Shown here: piece after piece, positions 34,192-42,013 of the stretch
Position numbering within the stretch: position 1 is the first letter of the stretch
Layout of the letters: each line of letters starts with the position of its first letter
NCBI GenBank assembly: GCA_017523615.1
Contig: JAFWWK010000076.1
Location: forward strand, 1 to 44,342
Reading direction: 5' to 3'
Length of the DNA: 44,342 nt
From: Clostridia bacterium
GTDB taxonomy: Bacteria; Bacillota; Clostridia; Christensenellales; Aristaeellaceae
The notes under the pieces: generated by a model
Databases searched by the model: none
Seen by the model: the letters and a program-made list of their open reading frames with translations, nothing else
Told to the model about the DNA's origin: nothing
Made by a program: the position numbers and the translations under genes

Positions 34192-34707
34192 ATGGTACGC
34201 AAGATCGTTAAACTGGGAGACGAGAACCTGAGAAAGGTATGCAACCCGGTGAAGAATTTCAATATCCGCCTGGCGCTGCTGCTCAGGGACATGGCGGAAA
34301 CCATGTACAAGGCTGAAGGAGTCGGCCTGGCTGCCCCGCAGGTGGGCATATTGCGTCGGGTGGTGGTCATCGACGTGGGCGACGGGCTGATCGAACTGGT
34401 CAATCCTGTCATTGTTTCCGCCGAGGGTGAGCAGGCGGGCCCCGAGGGCTGCCTGAGCGTTCCGGGCAGGCGGGGGTATGTGGTGCGTCCAAACAAAGTG
34501 ACGGTCCGCGCCCAGGACAGGAAGGGCAATCCCGTGGAATATACCGGCGAAGGGCTTCTGGCCAGGGCATTCTGCCATGAGCTGGACCACTTGGACGGCG
34601 TGATGTACGTGGATAAAATGGATCATGAGATCTTCCCCGAGGACGAGGAAAACGAGGAAGAGGACGCTTCCGGGGAAGGGACAAAGAACACTTCCGCGGA
34701 GGAATGA
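34192..34707 (+). CDS. def: Peptide deformylase
   Basis: This 171-residue metalloenzyme removes the formyl group from the first methionine of new proteins. All three motifs are present: GVGLAAPQVG, EGCLSVPG with the metal-binding Cys, and HELDHLDG with the two metal His and catalytic Glu. An acidic tail of about 20 residues (DEENEEEDASGEG) is longer than usual. It lies between priA and fmt, whose product adds the group that this enzyme removes. Confidence 0.97.
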   Translation: MVRKIVKLGDENLRKVCNPVKNFNIRLALLLRDMAETMYKAEGVGLAAPQVGILRRVVVIDVGDGLIELVNPVIVSAEGEQAGPEGCLSVPGRRGYVVRPNKVTVRAQDRKGNPVEYTGEGLLARAFCHELDHLDGVMYVDKMDHEIFPEDEENEEEDASGEGTKNTSAEE

Positions 34708-34806
34708 TCGGGCCGGAAAGGGCGGAGCATACAACACCCTTTATGATACGCTGACACTGAAAAACTGGGTATTATTTCCTGGCATCGGCGCAAGGAGGAC
34801 AGACGC

Positions 34807-35727
34807 ATGAAGATCGTTTTTATGGGAACACCGGAGTACGCCGTTCCGTCGCTGGACGCCCTTGACGCGGCCGGGCACCGGATCGCCGGTGTTTTCACTC
34901 AGCCAGACCGGCCCAAAGGCCGGGGAAACACCCTCGCGGCGTCTCCCGTCAAGGAATGGGCGCTGCGGCGTGGGGTCCCTGTATATCAGCCGCGGAAGAT
35001 CCGCCTGGAAAGCGTGGAGGAACTGAAGGCGATCGCGCCCGACGTCTGTGTGACCGCCGCGTTCGGGCAGATCCTTTCCCAGGAGATCCTGGATATCCCC
35101 AGGCTCGGTACCGTGAACGTGCACGCGTCCCTGCTGCCGGAATTCAGGGGTTCCAGTCCCATCGCCTGGGCTATCCTGGAAGGCCGGGACAAGACAGGTG
35201 TCACGACCATGCTGACGGATAAGGGCATCGATACCGGCGCCATCCTGATGCAGGAAGACTGCCAGATACTCGAGGAAGACACCGCAGGAACGCTGACGGA
35301 AAAGCTGGCGCGGATCGGAGCGGACCTGCTCATTCGGACCCTGGCCGGCCTTGAAAGCGGCAGTTTAATCCCCCGTCCCCAGGACGAGAGCGCCATGTCC
35401 TATTATCCCAAGCTGGAAAAGAACATGGGCGAAATGGACTTTTCCATGCCGTCCAAAAGGCTGCATGACATGGTCCGGGCTTTCGATCCGTGGCCGGGAT
35501 GCTCCTTTCTTTCCGGCAATGACAGGATAAAGGTATGGAAGACTGCTGTCAGGCCCTGGGACGGCGGACAGGAGCCCGGAACGGTGCTGTTTGCGGATGC
35601 CGGAAAAGGGCTGTGGTTCAAAACCTGCGACGGTGCCCTGGAGATCCTCGAGATACAGGCTCCGGGGGGAAAGCGGATGCGCGCCGCGGATTATCTGCGG
35701 GGGCACAGGATCGCTGCCGGGAACTGA
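34807..35727 (+). CDS. fmt: Methionyl-tRNA formyltransferase
   Basis: This 306-residue enzyme adds a formyl group from 10-formyl-tetrahydrofolate to initiator Met-tRNA. The N-terminal KIVFMGTPEYAVPSLDAL, QPDRPKGRG, NVHASLLPEFRGSSPIAWAI (folate-binding) and the C-terminal RAFDPWPG with the beta-barrel are all typical. It is 99 nt after def and ends the operon; a strong terminator follows 14 nt after the stop. Confidence 0.97.
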   Translation: MKIVFMGTPEYAVPSLDALDAAGHRIAGVFTQPDRPKGRGNTLAASPVKEWALRRGVPVYQPRKIRLESVEELKAIAPDVCVTAAFGQILSQEILDIPRLGTVNVHASLLPEFRGSSPIAWAILEGRDKTGVTTMLTDKGIDTGAILMQEDCQILEEDTAGTLTEKLARIGADLLIRTLAGLESGSLIPRPQDESAMSYYPKLEKNMGEMDFSMPSKRLHDMVRAFDPWPGCSFLSGNDRIKVWKTAVRPWDGGQEPGTVLFADAGKGLWFKTCDGALEILEIQAPGGKRMRAADYLRGHRIAAGN

Positions 35728-35740
35728 AATGGCATCCTGA

Positions 35741-35773
35741 GGCGCAGACCCGTTTCTGCGCCCTTCATTTTTT
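35741..35773 (+). terminator. Rho-independent terminator after fmt
   Basis: GGCGCAGA (35741-35748) and TCTGCGCC (35755-35762) form a perfect 8-bp stem with a 6-nt loop, then CTTCATTTTTT. Closes the yicC-fmt operon. Confidence 0.9.
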
Positions 35774-35814
35774 ATTGTCCCCCGCCGCCGCTGAAAGAAG
35801 GGAGGCCGGAAAAA

Positions 35815-36534
35815 ATGTTGATCAGGCTGCACCGCGCCGCCCTTGACCTGCGGGGAAGGGGAAGATTCGGCCCAGTGGATCTTGAGGCGGCTGAGGGAGA
35901 CAGGATCGTGCTGCTTGGCCCCGACGGAGATGCCCTTTTCGGGCTGCTGTCGGGGAAAAGGCAGCCCTCGGAGGGCATGGTCCGTTTTGTCTCCGGCGGG
36001 AGGGAACTTACAGAAAAGGAAAAGCGCCGCTCCGTATGCCTCATACCCCGGGAAGGGGGCCTGTGGGACGAGATGACGGTGTGGGAAAACCTGCTGACAC
36101 TTTCCCGGATCTTCGGCCTGAGCAGGGCCGGGAGCGATCTTGAGTGTTCTCTGGCCGTGGAAAGGTGCGGCCTTGAAATGGCAGAGGATATCCCCTTCGG
36201 CAAGCTGCCCCCTGACTGGCGCAAAATGACCGCTGTGGCTTCGGCACTGGTCGTCGGCGCGTCCGCAGCGGCCTTTATGGAGCCGGACCACGGGTTGAAT
36301 CCCCGCATGGCGCTGCGTATAGCGGGTATGATTTCCACTGTTTTTCCGCCCGATATGACGGTGATCGTCCGGGCGGCTTCGGTTTCCGGCGCGGAATGGA
36401 TGGGCCGGCGGTTCATCCTTGCGGGCGGTGGAAGGATCCTGTTTGACGGAGGGGAGGACGCCCTGAAGCACGCGGGCATGTCGGACAGTTTCGGTTTAGC
36501 GGCGGAGAGGATCCTGCGGGAGGCGACTAAATGA
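35815..36534 (+). CDS. ABC-transporter ATPase-like subunit with degenerate nucleotide site
   Basis: This 239-residue protein follows the ABC ATPase fold but its catalytic motifs are broken. The P-loop reads LLGPDGDALFGLLSG (33-47), three residues short of LLGPNGAGKTTLLRLLSG-like loops and lacking GKT. The Q-loop is LIPRE (Q to R79), the signature is LPPDWRK (131-137) instead of LSGGQ, the Walker B Asp is M155 in AFMEPDHGLNP, and the H-loop reads IVRAAS with no His. Fold landmarks (LWDEMTVWENLL, GLNPRMALRIA) are kept. Its ATG follows GGGAGG. It is coupled by ATGA to the permease gene. It may be a regulatory or structural, non-hydrolysing subunit, or may be decaying. Confidence 0.85.
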   Translation: MLIRLHRAALDLRGRGRFGPVDLEAAEGDRIVLLGPDGDALFGLLSGKRQPSEGMVRFVSGGRELTEKEKRRSVCLIPREGGLWDEMTVWENLLTLSRIFGLSRAGSDLECSLAVERCGLEMAEDIPFGKLPPDWRKMTAVASALVVGASAAAFMEPDHGLNPRMALRIAGMISTVFPPDMTVIVRAASVSGAEWMGRRFILAGGGRILFDGGEDALKHAGMSDSFGLAAERILREATK

Positions 36535-37259
36535 AATGGTTCAATCTTTTCCGGGCCGGTTTGCTTACAGTCTTCAGGAAACCATGGATCATCCTGGCTC
36601 ATACAGCGGCCTGCTTCGCGGCTTTCGGTTTCATCACGTTCTTGGGCAGGGGAAGTGATTCCGCGAGAATGCTGCCCGGAGTGACGGGAAGCGCCGCCAT
36701 GAACCTTGCCGCGGGGATGCCGGCGCTGATGTGCGGGCACCTTTCGCGCGGCGCGCGGGAGGGCGGCGTTTTGCAAAGGCTATCCCTGTCGCCGGTCGGG
36801 GCTTGCAGGATTTCCTTTGCCATGATAGGGGCCGGAGCTGTCGCGGGTCTTCTTGAAGCGGCTCTTATCCTTGCCTTTGCCCTGGCTCTCGGGGCGCCTT
36901 TTTCGCCGCGGATGCTTCTGGCCGTCCCCGCGGCCCTGCCGGAGACCCTTTTTTTTTCGTCGATGGGGATTTGGGCAGGATGCATGCTTTCAAGGAACGC
37001 AGCGTGGACGGTCTGCGGTCTGGGGGTTTCCGCATGCGGGGTATGGCTGTCCCATTTGGTGATCGATCCTTCCCTGCTTCCCGCCTGGCTCTATGAGGCG
37101 GTATCTCTGACCCCGCACGCGGCCTTCACATCTCTGATCCACACGTTTTTCTTTTCAGAGGCGCCTTTGTCTCTCCGTGCCGCCCTGCTTTCCGGAGTAT
37201 ACATGCTGGCGGGCCTGTCCGTGGGAACGATCTCGGTGAGCAATCAGATGGGCGGATAG
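36531..37259 (+). CDS. ABC-2-like membrane permease
   Basis: This 242-residue protein has about six membrane helices and the layout of an ABC-2 export permease: FRAGLLTVFRKPWIILAH at the start, the LQRLSLSPVGACRISFAM loop (an ABC-2 coupling-like segment) and a C-terminal long loop before the last helix (YEAVSLTPHAAF). It overlaps the ATPase-like gene through ATGA, so the two are made together. Exporters of this type move polysaccharides, drugs or lipids, but with the degenerate ATPase its cargo and energy source are open. No terminator was found before the next promoter. Confidence 0.78.
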   Translation: MKWFNLFRAGLLTVFRKPWIILAHTAACFAAFGFITFLGRGSDSARMLPGVTGSAAMNLAAGMPALMCGHLSRGAREGGVLQRLSLSPVGACRISFAMIGAGAVAGLLEAALILAFALALGAPFSPRMLLAVPAALPETLFFSSMGIWAGCMLSRNAAWTVCGLGVSACGVWLSHLVIDPSLLPAWLYEAVSLTPHAAFTSLIHTFFFSEAPLSLRAALLSGVYMLAGLSVGTISVSNQMGG

Positions 37260-37345
37260 AAAAGTGCGGAGAAAGGAATTTGGATACACGGAATGAAAGG
37301 ATGACTTTTTTGTTAACGGATAAATAACTTTTTTGATAATTACCC

Positions 37346-37374
37346 TTGAAATCGGCAGTTACATGTCGTAAAAT
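37346..37374 (+). promoter_or_regulatory. Promoter of the LCP/Wzz/kinase operon
   Basis: TTGAAA at 37346-37351, 17-bp spacer, TAAAAT at 37369-37374. The transcript would start near 37381, so the coding start must lie beyond it. Confidence 0.72.
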
Positions 37375-37482
37375 AAAGTGTCTGTCTATATTGACAGGCG
37401 GCGGCCCGGGAATATATGGGAACGTCATGCGCTTATCGGGATGCGAAGGCGGCTGCCGATACTGTTTTGCGGGGTTTTCAGG

Positions 37483-38502
37483 ATGAAAGGTCACTCTCAC
37501 GGCGTGCGTTTCCCGTCGGGGAAAAAGGCGTGGATCGGCATTGCAGCCTTCGTGTTAGCTGCGGCTGCAGTGTTCCTGACCGTTCATCTTATCGAGTCGG
37601 GTCCGGAACGAGAAGAAACACGGGGCGACCTGGATCAGTTCCGTCAAAGCAGCGAAGTGCTCATGGAATGGAACGGCGTGACCTACCGTCTGCGCAAGGA
37701 CCTGAAATCGATCCTTCTTGTGGGCGTAGATAATAGATCCGATGCCGAAACTACGATGCGTATCGGCGGGCAGGCTGATTTTCAGAGAGTGATCGTGATC
37801 GATCCGAAGTACAAAAAGGTCTATCAGATTGCTTTGGACAGGGATACCATGGCCGAAGTCACCACCGTGAGCATCCTGGGAAATAAGACCGGAACACGCA
37901 CGCTGCAGCTTTCGCTGGCATACAGCTTCGGCGATGGCGGGGCGTTCAGCGCCAAGCTTCAGGCAGAAGCTGTGTCCCGCTTCCTTATGGATGTCAAGAT
38001 CAGCGATTACGCGGTCTTGTCCATGGATGGGATCGCGGTCCTCAACGATCTTGTGGGGGGCGTTACGGTAACTGTTGACGATGAGATGACGTCCATCGAC
38101 CCGACGATGACGGTGGGGGCCAGGGTCACCCTGACAGGGGAGAAAGCTTTGAAGTTCGTCCGGGCCAGGATGTCCGTCGGGGAAGGCACCAATGTCGAAC
38201 GCATGGGCCGTCAGGAATCCTACCTGTCGGAGCTTCTGAAGACGGCCAAAACAAAAATGTCCGAAAACAAGTCATTTATCGGACAGACCTACGACGCCAT
38301 GCTCCCTCACATGGTGACCAATATCCCGAAGGGGCGCCTTGTCAACGAGGCGTGGGCCTCCAGGGGCTACGAATGGACCGATGCCGTTACCATTGCGGGC
38401 ACACATCAGGTCGGCGAGGACGGGTTCATGGAATTCCATCCGGATCCGGATTCGGTACGTCAGGTGGTGCTGGATATATTTTTCGAACCCGTTGCACGTT
38501 AA
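37483..38502 (+). CDS. LytR-CpsA-Psr (LCP) family protein
   Basis: This 339-residue protein has a cytoplasmic positive start, a signal-anchor helix (about 14-35) and an extracytoplasmic LCP domain. LCP enzymes move glycopolymers from a lipid carrier to peptidoglycan. KSILLVGVDNRSD, the LDRDTM motif (the usual arginine-containing strand) and RARMSVGEGTNVERMGRQESYL (arginine-rich site) are visible, with some drift from consensus. The ATG at 37483 is a judgement: an in-frame ATG at 37441 is also possible, and neither has a strong ribosome site (GGGG lies 8-11 nt before 37483). It begins an operon with a Wzz-like protein and a BY-kinase. Confidence 0.87.
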   Translation: MKGHSHGVRFPSGKKAWIGIAAFVLAAAAVFLTVHLIESGPEREETRGDLDQFRQSSEVLMEWNGVTYRLRKDLKSILLVGVDNRSDAETTMRIGGQADFQRVIVIDPKYKKVYQIALDRDTMAEVTTVSILGNKTGTRTLQLSLAYSFGDGGAFSAKLQAEAVSRFLMDVKISDYAVLSMDGIAVLNDLVGGVTVTVDDEMTSIDPTMTVGARVTLTGEKALKFVRARMSVGEGTNVERMGRQESYLSELLKTAKTKMSENKSFIGQTYDAMLPHMVTNIPKGRLVNEAWASRGYEWTDAVTIAGTHQVGEDGFMEFHPDPDSVRQVVLDIFFEPVAR

Positions 38503-38538
38503 CACAAAGCGCACATCAGCAAGATTTTAGGAAGAGAT

Positions 38539-39351
38539 ATGGAGAACAGTATGTCGGATAATGAGAGGAACCAGGTCCCCGCTGTGTCCGTCCCGGCGCA
38601 GAACAGGCCCGCAGCGGCTGAGCAGGAAAGCGAGATCGATCTGCTTGAGGTATTGTTCCGCCTGCTGGGCGGATGGAAGCTGATCGTATGCCTTGCTGTG
38701 GCCGGAGCGCTGATCGCAGGGATATATACGCAGTATTTTGTGACGCCGATGTACGAAGCGACGGCGTATATCTATGTGGTCTCCAGGAATGATTCGGTGA
38801 TCAACATGTCGGATCTGCAGATCGGCACGGCACTTACCAATGACTATATCAGGGTTTTTGATATGTGGCCGGTCCAGGAACAGGTCCGACAGGAGCTGGA
38901 TCTGCCGTACACATATTCTTATCTAAGGAATCACCTGAAAGTACGCAATTCAGGCAACACACGTATCATCGACATCACCTATTCCTCGCCTTCGGCCAGC
39001 GAGGCGATGCAGGTAGCCAACAAATACGCCGAGGTGGTTTGCAGCTTTATCGCGGAAACCATGTCCACGTCTGAGCCCAATATGATGAGCAGTGCGCTGC
39101 TTCCCAGCAGTCCGGTATCACCCAGCCTGAAGAAAAACGTTGTCATCGGTTTTGCCGCCGGCGTCCTGCTTGCCAGCGCCATCATTATTATCCGGATGCT
39201 TGCCGACGACAAATACAAGTCCGCTGAAGATATCCGCAGATTCGCCGGGCTGACCACTTTGGCGGTAGTACCCATTGATGACAGCATGGAAAACGAACGC
39301 GAAAAGGCAGACCGCGAAGACAAGCGGCAAAGGAAAAGGAGGTCCAAATGA
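38539..39351 (+). CDS. Wzz/CpsC-like polysaccharide co-polymerase (kinase activator)
   Basis: This 270-residue membrane protein has two helices (about 47-68 and 200-221) around an extracellular chain-length-determinant domain with MYEATAYIYVVSRND. The proline-rich end of the loop before helix 2 is typical. In Firmicutes the cytoplasmic tail after helix 2 (about 222-270, basic and charged) docks the separate BY-kinase, which fits the next gene. The start at 38539 has AGGAAG only 4 nt upstream; Met5 is the alternative. It ends in an ATGA overlap with the kinase gene. Confidence 0.9.
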   Translation: MENSMSDNERNQVPAVSVPAQNRPAAAEQESEIDLLEVLFRLLGGWKLIVCLAVAGALIAGIYTQYFVTPMYEATAYIYVVSRNDSVINMSDLQIGTALTNDYIRVFDMWPVQEQVRQELDLPYTYSYLRNHLKVRNSGNTRIIDITYSSPSASEAMQVANKYAEVVCSFIAETMSTSEPNMMSSALLPSSPVSPSLKKNVVIGFAAGVLLASAIIIIRMLADDKYKSAEDIRRFAGLTTLAVVPIDDSMENEREKADREDKRQRKRRSK

Positions 39352-40091
39352 GCGGCATTCAGATTATGAGGTTCCCTCCTTTGGGATATGCCTGTGACGA
39401 AGCCATCAACACGCTCTGCACCAACCTGACCTTTTCCGGACAGAACGTCAGGCGGATCATGATCACCAGCTGCCACGCGTCGGAGGGCAAATCCTTCCTG
39501 ACCATGAATATCATGCGGACCATGACCGAATTCGGCCGGTCCGTGGTGTTTGTTGACGCCGACCTGCGCCGTTCCATGATCCGATCGACCTATGGTATTC
39601 AGTATGACGACGACCAGAAGCATCATATGGGGCTGGCTCATTACCTGAACGGCATGACGGATCTGGAATCGGTCATTTATTCCACCAATGTCAATAAAGC
39701 GTGGATGATCCCGATTGGCCGCGAGGTGGAAAACCCCAAACCGCTGCTCACCAGCGAAAAAATGCCTGAAATGCTGAAGGCCTTGGGCGAGCGGTTTGAC
39801 TATGTGCTGGTAGACGCGCCTCCTCTTGGCACTGTGATCGACGCGGCGCAGATCGCCGGTTACTGTGACGGGGCGGTCCTGTCCGTAAGATACAACAGTG
39901 TCCGGCGCCAGGAACTGCTGGACGTCAAGGAACAGCTGGAAGCCACCGGATGCCCCATACTTGGTTGCGTTCTGAACCAGGTGGAGTACGACTCCTACCT
40001 GAGCAAAAAATATCAGTACAAGTATTATTACTCCAAATATTCCAAGGACAGGTATTACTACGGCGACAATGATAAGAGAGACAAAAAGTGA
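39348..40091 (+). CDS. BY-type tyrosine kinase (CpsD/CapB-like)
   Basis: This 247-residue cytoplasmic kinase phosphorylates its own tyrosine tail and other proteins and controls capsule or exopolysaccharide length. Walker A is SCHASEGKSF (41-50; K48, S49), Walker A' is VVFVDADLRR (D70, D72) and Walker B is YVLVDAPPLG (D156). The first Gly and the Pro-Gly usually seen in the P-loop are replaced. The tail has 11 tyrosines between residues 214 and 238 (KYQYKYYYSKY). The gene overlaps the Wzz-like gene by ATGA and is followed by a perfect terminator, so no glycosyltransferase genes belong to this transcript. Confidence 0.93.
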   Translation: MSGIQIMRFPPLGYACDEAINTLCTNLTFSGQNVRRIMITSCHASEGKSFLTMNIMRTMTEFGRSVVFVDADLRRSMIRSTYGIQYDDDQKHHMGLAHYLNGMTDLESVIYSTNVNKAWMIPIGREVENPKPLLTSEKMPEMLKALGERFDYVLVDAPPLGTVIDAAQIAGYCDGAVLSVRYNSVRRQELLDVKEQLEATGCPILGCVLNQVEYDSYLSKKYQYKYYYSKYSKDRYYYGDNDKRDKK

Positions 40092-40119
40092 TCCTCTGTC
40101 ATTTCCGATATGCTTTTTT

Positions 40120-40147
40120 AGCGCTTCCGGACCGGAAGCGCTTTTTT
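40120..40147 (+). terminator. Rho-independent terminator after BY-kinase
   Basis: AGCGCTTCCG (40120-40129) and CGGAAGCGCT (40133-40142) form a perfect 10-bp stem with a 3-nt loop, then a run of T to 40147. Confidence 0.95.
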
Positions 40148-40249
40148 AGTTTTTTGTTTTTTGTCACGTCGACGGACATAGCGGGAAACCGACAAACAAA
40201 AAAAGGCAGAAAAAAGGCAAAAAGCACAGAAGGCGAACAGCGGGCGGTA

Positions 40250-40278
40250 TTGACATTTTCATAAGGTTGGGGTATGCT
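40250..40278 (+). promoter_or_regulatory. Promoter of the uracil permease gene
   Basis: TTGACA (40250-40255, perfect), 17-bp spacer, TATGCT (40273-40278). It gives a leader of about 95 nt. Confidence 0.85.
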
Positions 40279-40282
40279 TTCA

Positions 40283-40361
40283 CGCGGGTTTTACAGATGC
40301 TGCGCTTCGCCCGCGCCGGCGGTCCCATTCGGGGGACGGGCATGTGGGTCCGTGAGCGGAC
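40283..40361 (+). promoter_or_regulatory. Structured 5' leader of the uracil permease gene
   Basis: Three successive hairpins can be drawn: CGCGGG/CCCGCG (40283-40288 with 40310-40315), GTCCC/GGGAC (40322-40326 with 40333-40337) and GTCCG/CGGAC (40348-40352 with 40357-40361). The last ends a few bases before the ribosome site. The loop GGTCCGTGAGCGG recalls the PyrR-binding loop but does not fully match it. No T-run terminator is present. Confidence 0.4.
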
Positions 40362-40380
40362 TTCGGAAGGAGAAGAAAAG

Positions 40381-41733
40381 ATGAAGCTGATCTACAATGT
40401 ATCTGACCGGGTGCCCTTAAAGAAAAACCTGATCTTTGCCATGCAGCAGCTGCTTGCCATCATCGCGGCCACCATCCTGGTGCCGACCCTGGTGAACAAT
40501 GGCGCCGGTACGAAGATCCTGGACCAGGCATCGGCTCTGTTTGGCGCAGGCGCGGCTACGCTGTTCTATCACATGGTCACCCGCCGCCGCAGCCCTGTTT
40601 TCCTTGGGAGCTCCTTTGCCTTTATTGCTCCGCTGACCAGCGCGGTGGCTTTCGGTTACCTTGGCATCTTTCTGGGGGCGGTTTTCGCCGGGCTTGTGTA
40701 TGTCATCGTCGCGCTGGCGATCAAATATTCCGGGACCAAATGGATAAACAACCTGCTTCCGCCGGTGGTCATCGGCCCTACCGTCGCGCTGATCGGCCTG
40801 AGCCTATGCTCCTCGGCAGTCGGCAACATGTCCTCGGACCAGAACGGAAATTATAACCTGTTCGCGATCCTGTGCGCCTTCATTACCTTCGGCGCATGTG
40901 TGTATGCCTCCCTGAAAGGTGCCCGGACGCTGTCCATGATCCCGTTCATCGTCGGTATTGCCGTTGGTTACGCAGCCGCATCGCTGTTTACCGTGATCGG
41001 CAGCCTGACGGGGCTTGAATACCTGAAGATCGTGGATTACAGTGCCCTGGCGGAAAATTTCAGCCCCCTGACCCTTGCAAGCTTCTTCGATATTCCCGAC
41101 TTTACCTTCCTGGGGATCGTAAAGGAAGGGACATCTCGGCTTACCTGGGCTAACGTGGGTCAGATCGCGGTCATCTTTGCGCCGGTGGCCTTTGTGACCC
41201 TGGCGGAGCATATCGCCGACCACAAGAATCTGTCTTCCATCATCGAAAAAGACCTGATCACCGACCCAGGCCTGGACAGGACTCTGATCGGCGATGGCGT
41301 TGGCACCATGATCGGTTCCTTCTTCGGAGGCTGCCCCAACACCACCTACGGTGAGAGTATCGGCTGTGTTGCCATCTCCGGCAACGCGTCGGTTTCCACC
41401 ATCGCCATCACATGCGTCTTCGCCATGGTACTGGCCTTCTTCAGCCCCTTCGTGGCCTTGGTCAATACCATACCGACCTGCGTTGTGGGCGGCATCTGCA
41501 TCGCTCTGTATGGGTTCATTGCCGTCAGCGGGCTCAAGATGCTCAAGGACGTGGACCTGGGCAGGAACAGCAACTTGTTTGTCGTCGCCGCCATCCTGGT
41601 CGTCGGCATCGGAGGGCTGACGCTGAACTTTGGAAAGCTCACCCTTTCTCCCATCGCTACGGCCCTGATCCTCGGGGTGATCGTGAACCTTCATGTACAC
41701 CGCGGGACCAAGGGTGAAAGAAAAGTGATCTGA
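40381..41733 (+). CDS. uraA: Uracil permease (NCS2 family)
   Basis: This 450-residue protein has about 14 membrane segments and is a nucleobase permease of the NCS2 family (uracil:proton symport). VPLKKNLIFAMQQLLAIIAATILVP at the start and NTTYGESIGCVAISGNAS in the substrate-binding half are typical of UraA/PyrP; the GGCPNTTYGE motif sets it with the uracil rather than the xanthine branch. The ATG at 40381 follows GAAGGAG; the frame is open further up but overlaps the promoter. It has its own promoter and a structured leader. No terminator is clear after the stop. Confidence 0.93.
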   Translation: MKLIYNVSDRVPLKKNLIFAMQQLLAIIAATILVPTLVNNGAGTKILDQASALFGAGAATLFYHMVTRRRSPVFLGSSFAFIAPLTSAVAFGYLGIFLGAVFAGLVYVIVALAIKYSGTKWINNLLPPVVIGPTVALIGLSLCSSAVGNMSSDQNGNYNLFAILCAFITFGACVYASLKGARTLSMIPFIVGIAVGYAAASLFTVIGSLTGLEYLKIVDYSALAENFSPLTLASFFDIPDFTFLGIVKEGTSRLTWANVGQIAVIFAPVAFVTLAEHIADHKNLSSIIEKDLITDPGLDRTLIGDGVGTMIGSFFGGCPNTTYGESIGCVAISGNASVSTIAITCVFAMVLAFFSPFVALVNTIPTCVVGGICIALYGFIAVSGLKMLKDVDLGRNSNLFVVAAILVVGIGGLTLNFGKLTLSPIATALILGVIVNLHVHRGTKGERKVI

Positions 41734-41757
41734 CCTGCTCCGGTCACAAAATATGCA

Positions 41758-41785
41758 TTGACAAAACGGCCGGATGTGGTATATT
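41758..41785 (+). promoter_or_regulatory. Promoter of the S-box/metK transcript
   Basis: TTGACA (41758-41763), 16-bp spacer, TATATT (41780-41785); it starts transcription just before the riboswitch. Confidence 0.75.
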
Positions 41786-41801
41786 TATATACAACTGAAT
41801 A

Positions 41802-41901
41802 CCTTATCAAGAGTGGCGGAGGGACTGGCCCTGTGATGCCCGGCAACCGGCTGAAAAGCTTGGTGCCAAATCCAGCAGCACTTATGTGCTGGCAGATAAG
41901 G
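41802..41901 (+). promoter_or_regulatory. SAM-I (S-box) riboswitch aptamer
   Basis: P1 is formed by CCTTATC (41802-41808) and GATAAGG (41895-41901). Between them lie the S-box landmarks: AGAGTGGCGGAGGGACTGG, GATGCCCGGCAACC, and the P3/P4 region with GGTGCCAAATCC. When S-adenosylmethionine binds, the following terminator forms and metK, the enzyme that makes it, is turned off. Confidence 0.97.
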
Positions 41902-41916
41902 CGCGTTTGATCATTT

Positions 41917-41950
41917 CCCGCTTGATCTGCAAAGGTCAGGCGGGTTTTTT
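41917..41950 (+). terminator. Riboswitch-controlled terminator
   Basis: CCCGCTTGATCT (41917-41928) pairs with AGGTCAGGCGGG (41933-41944), 12 bp with two G-T pairs and a GCAA loop, then T6. It stands 64 nt before the metK start. Confidence 0.93.
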
Positions 41951-42013
41951 ATGATATGTTCCATTTATGCGCCGGGTATGAAGTACTTACAAACCTACAA
42001 GGAGATGTTGAAA

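Noticed and set aside
33016..34737. Long reverse open frame (573 codons) opposite priA/def
   Set aside because: Antisense of clear PriA and Def coding sequence; High GC bias keeps the opposite strand open.
40340..40365. PyrR attenuator
   Set aside because: Loop differs by one or more bases from the PyrR consensus and no terminator/antiterminator pair is present.
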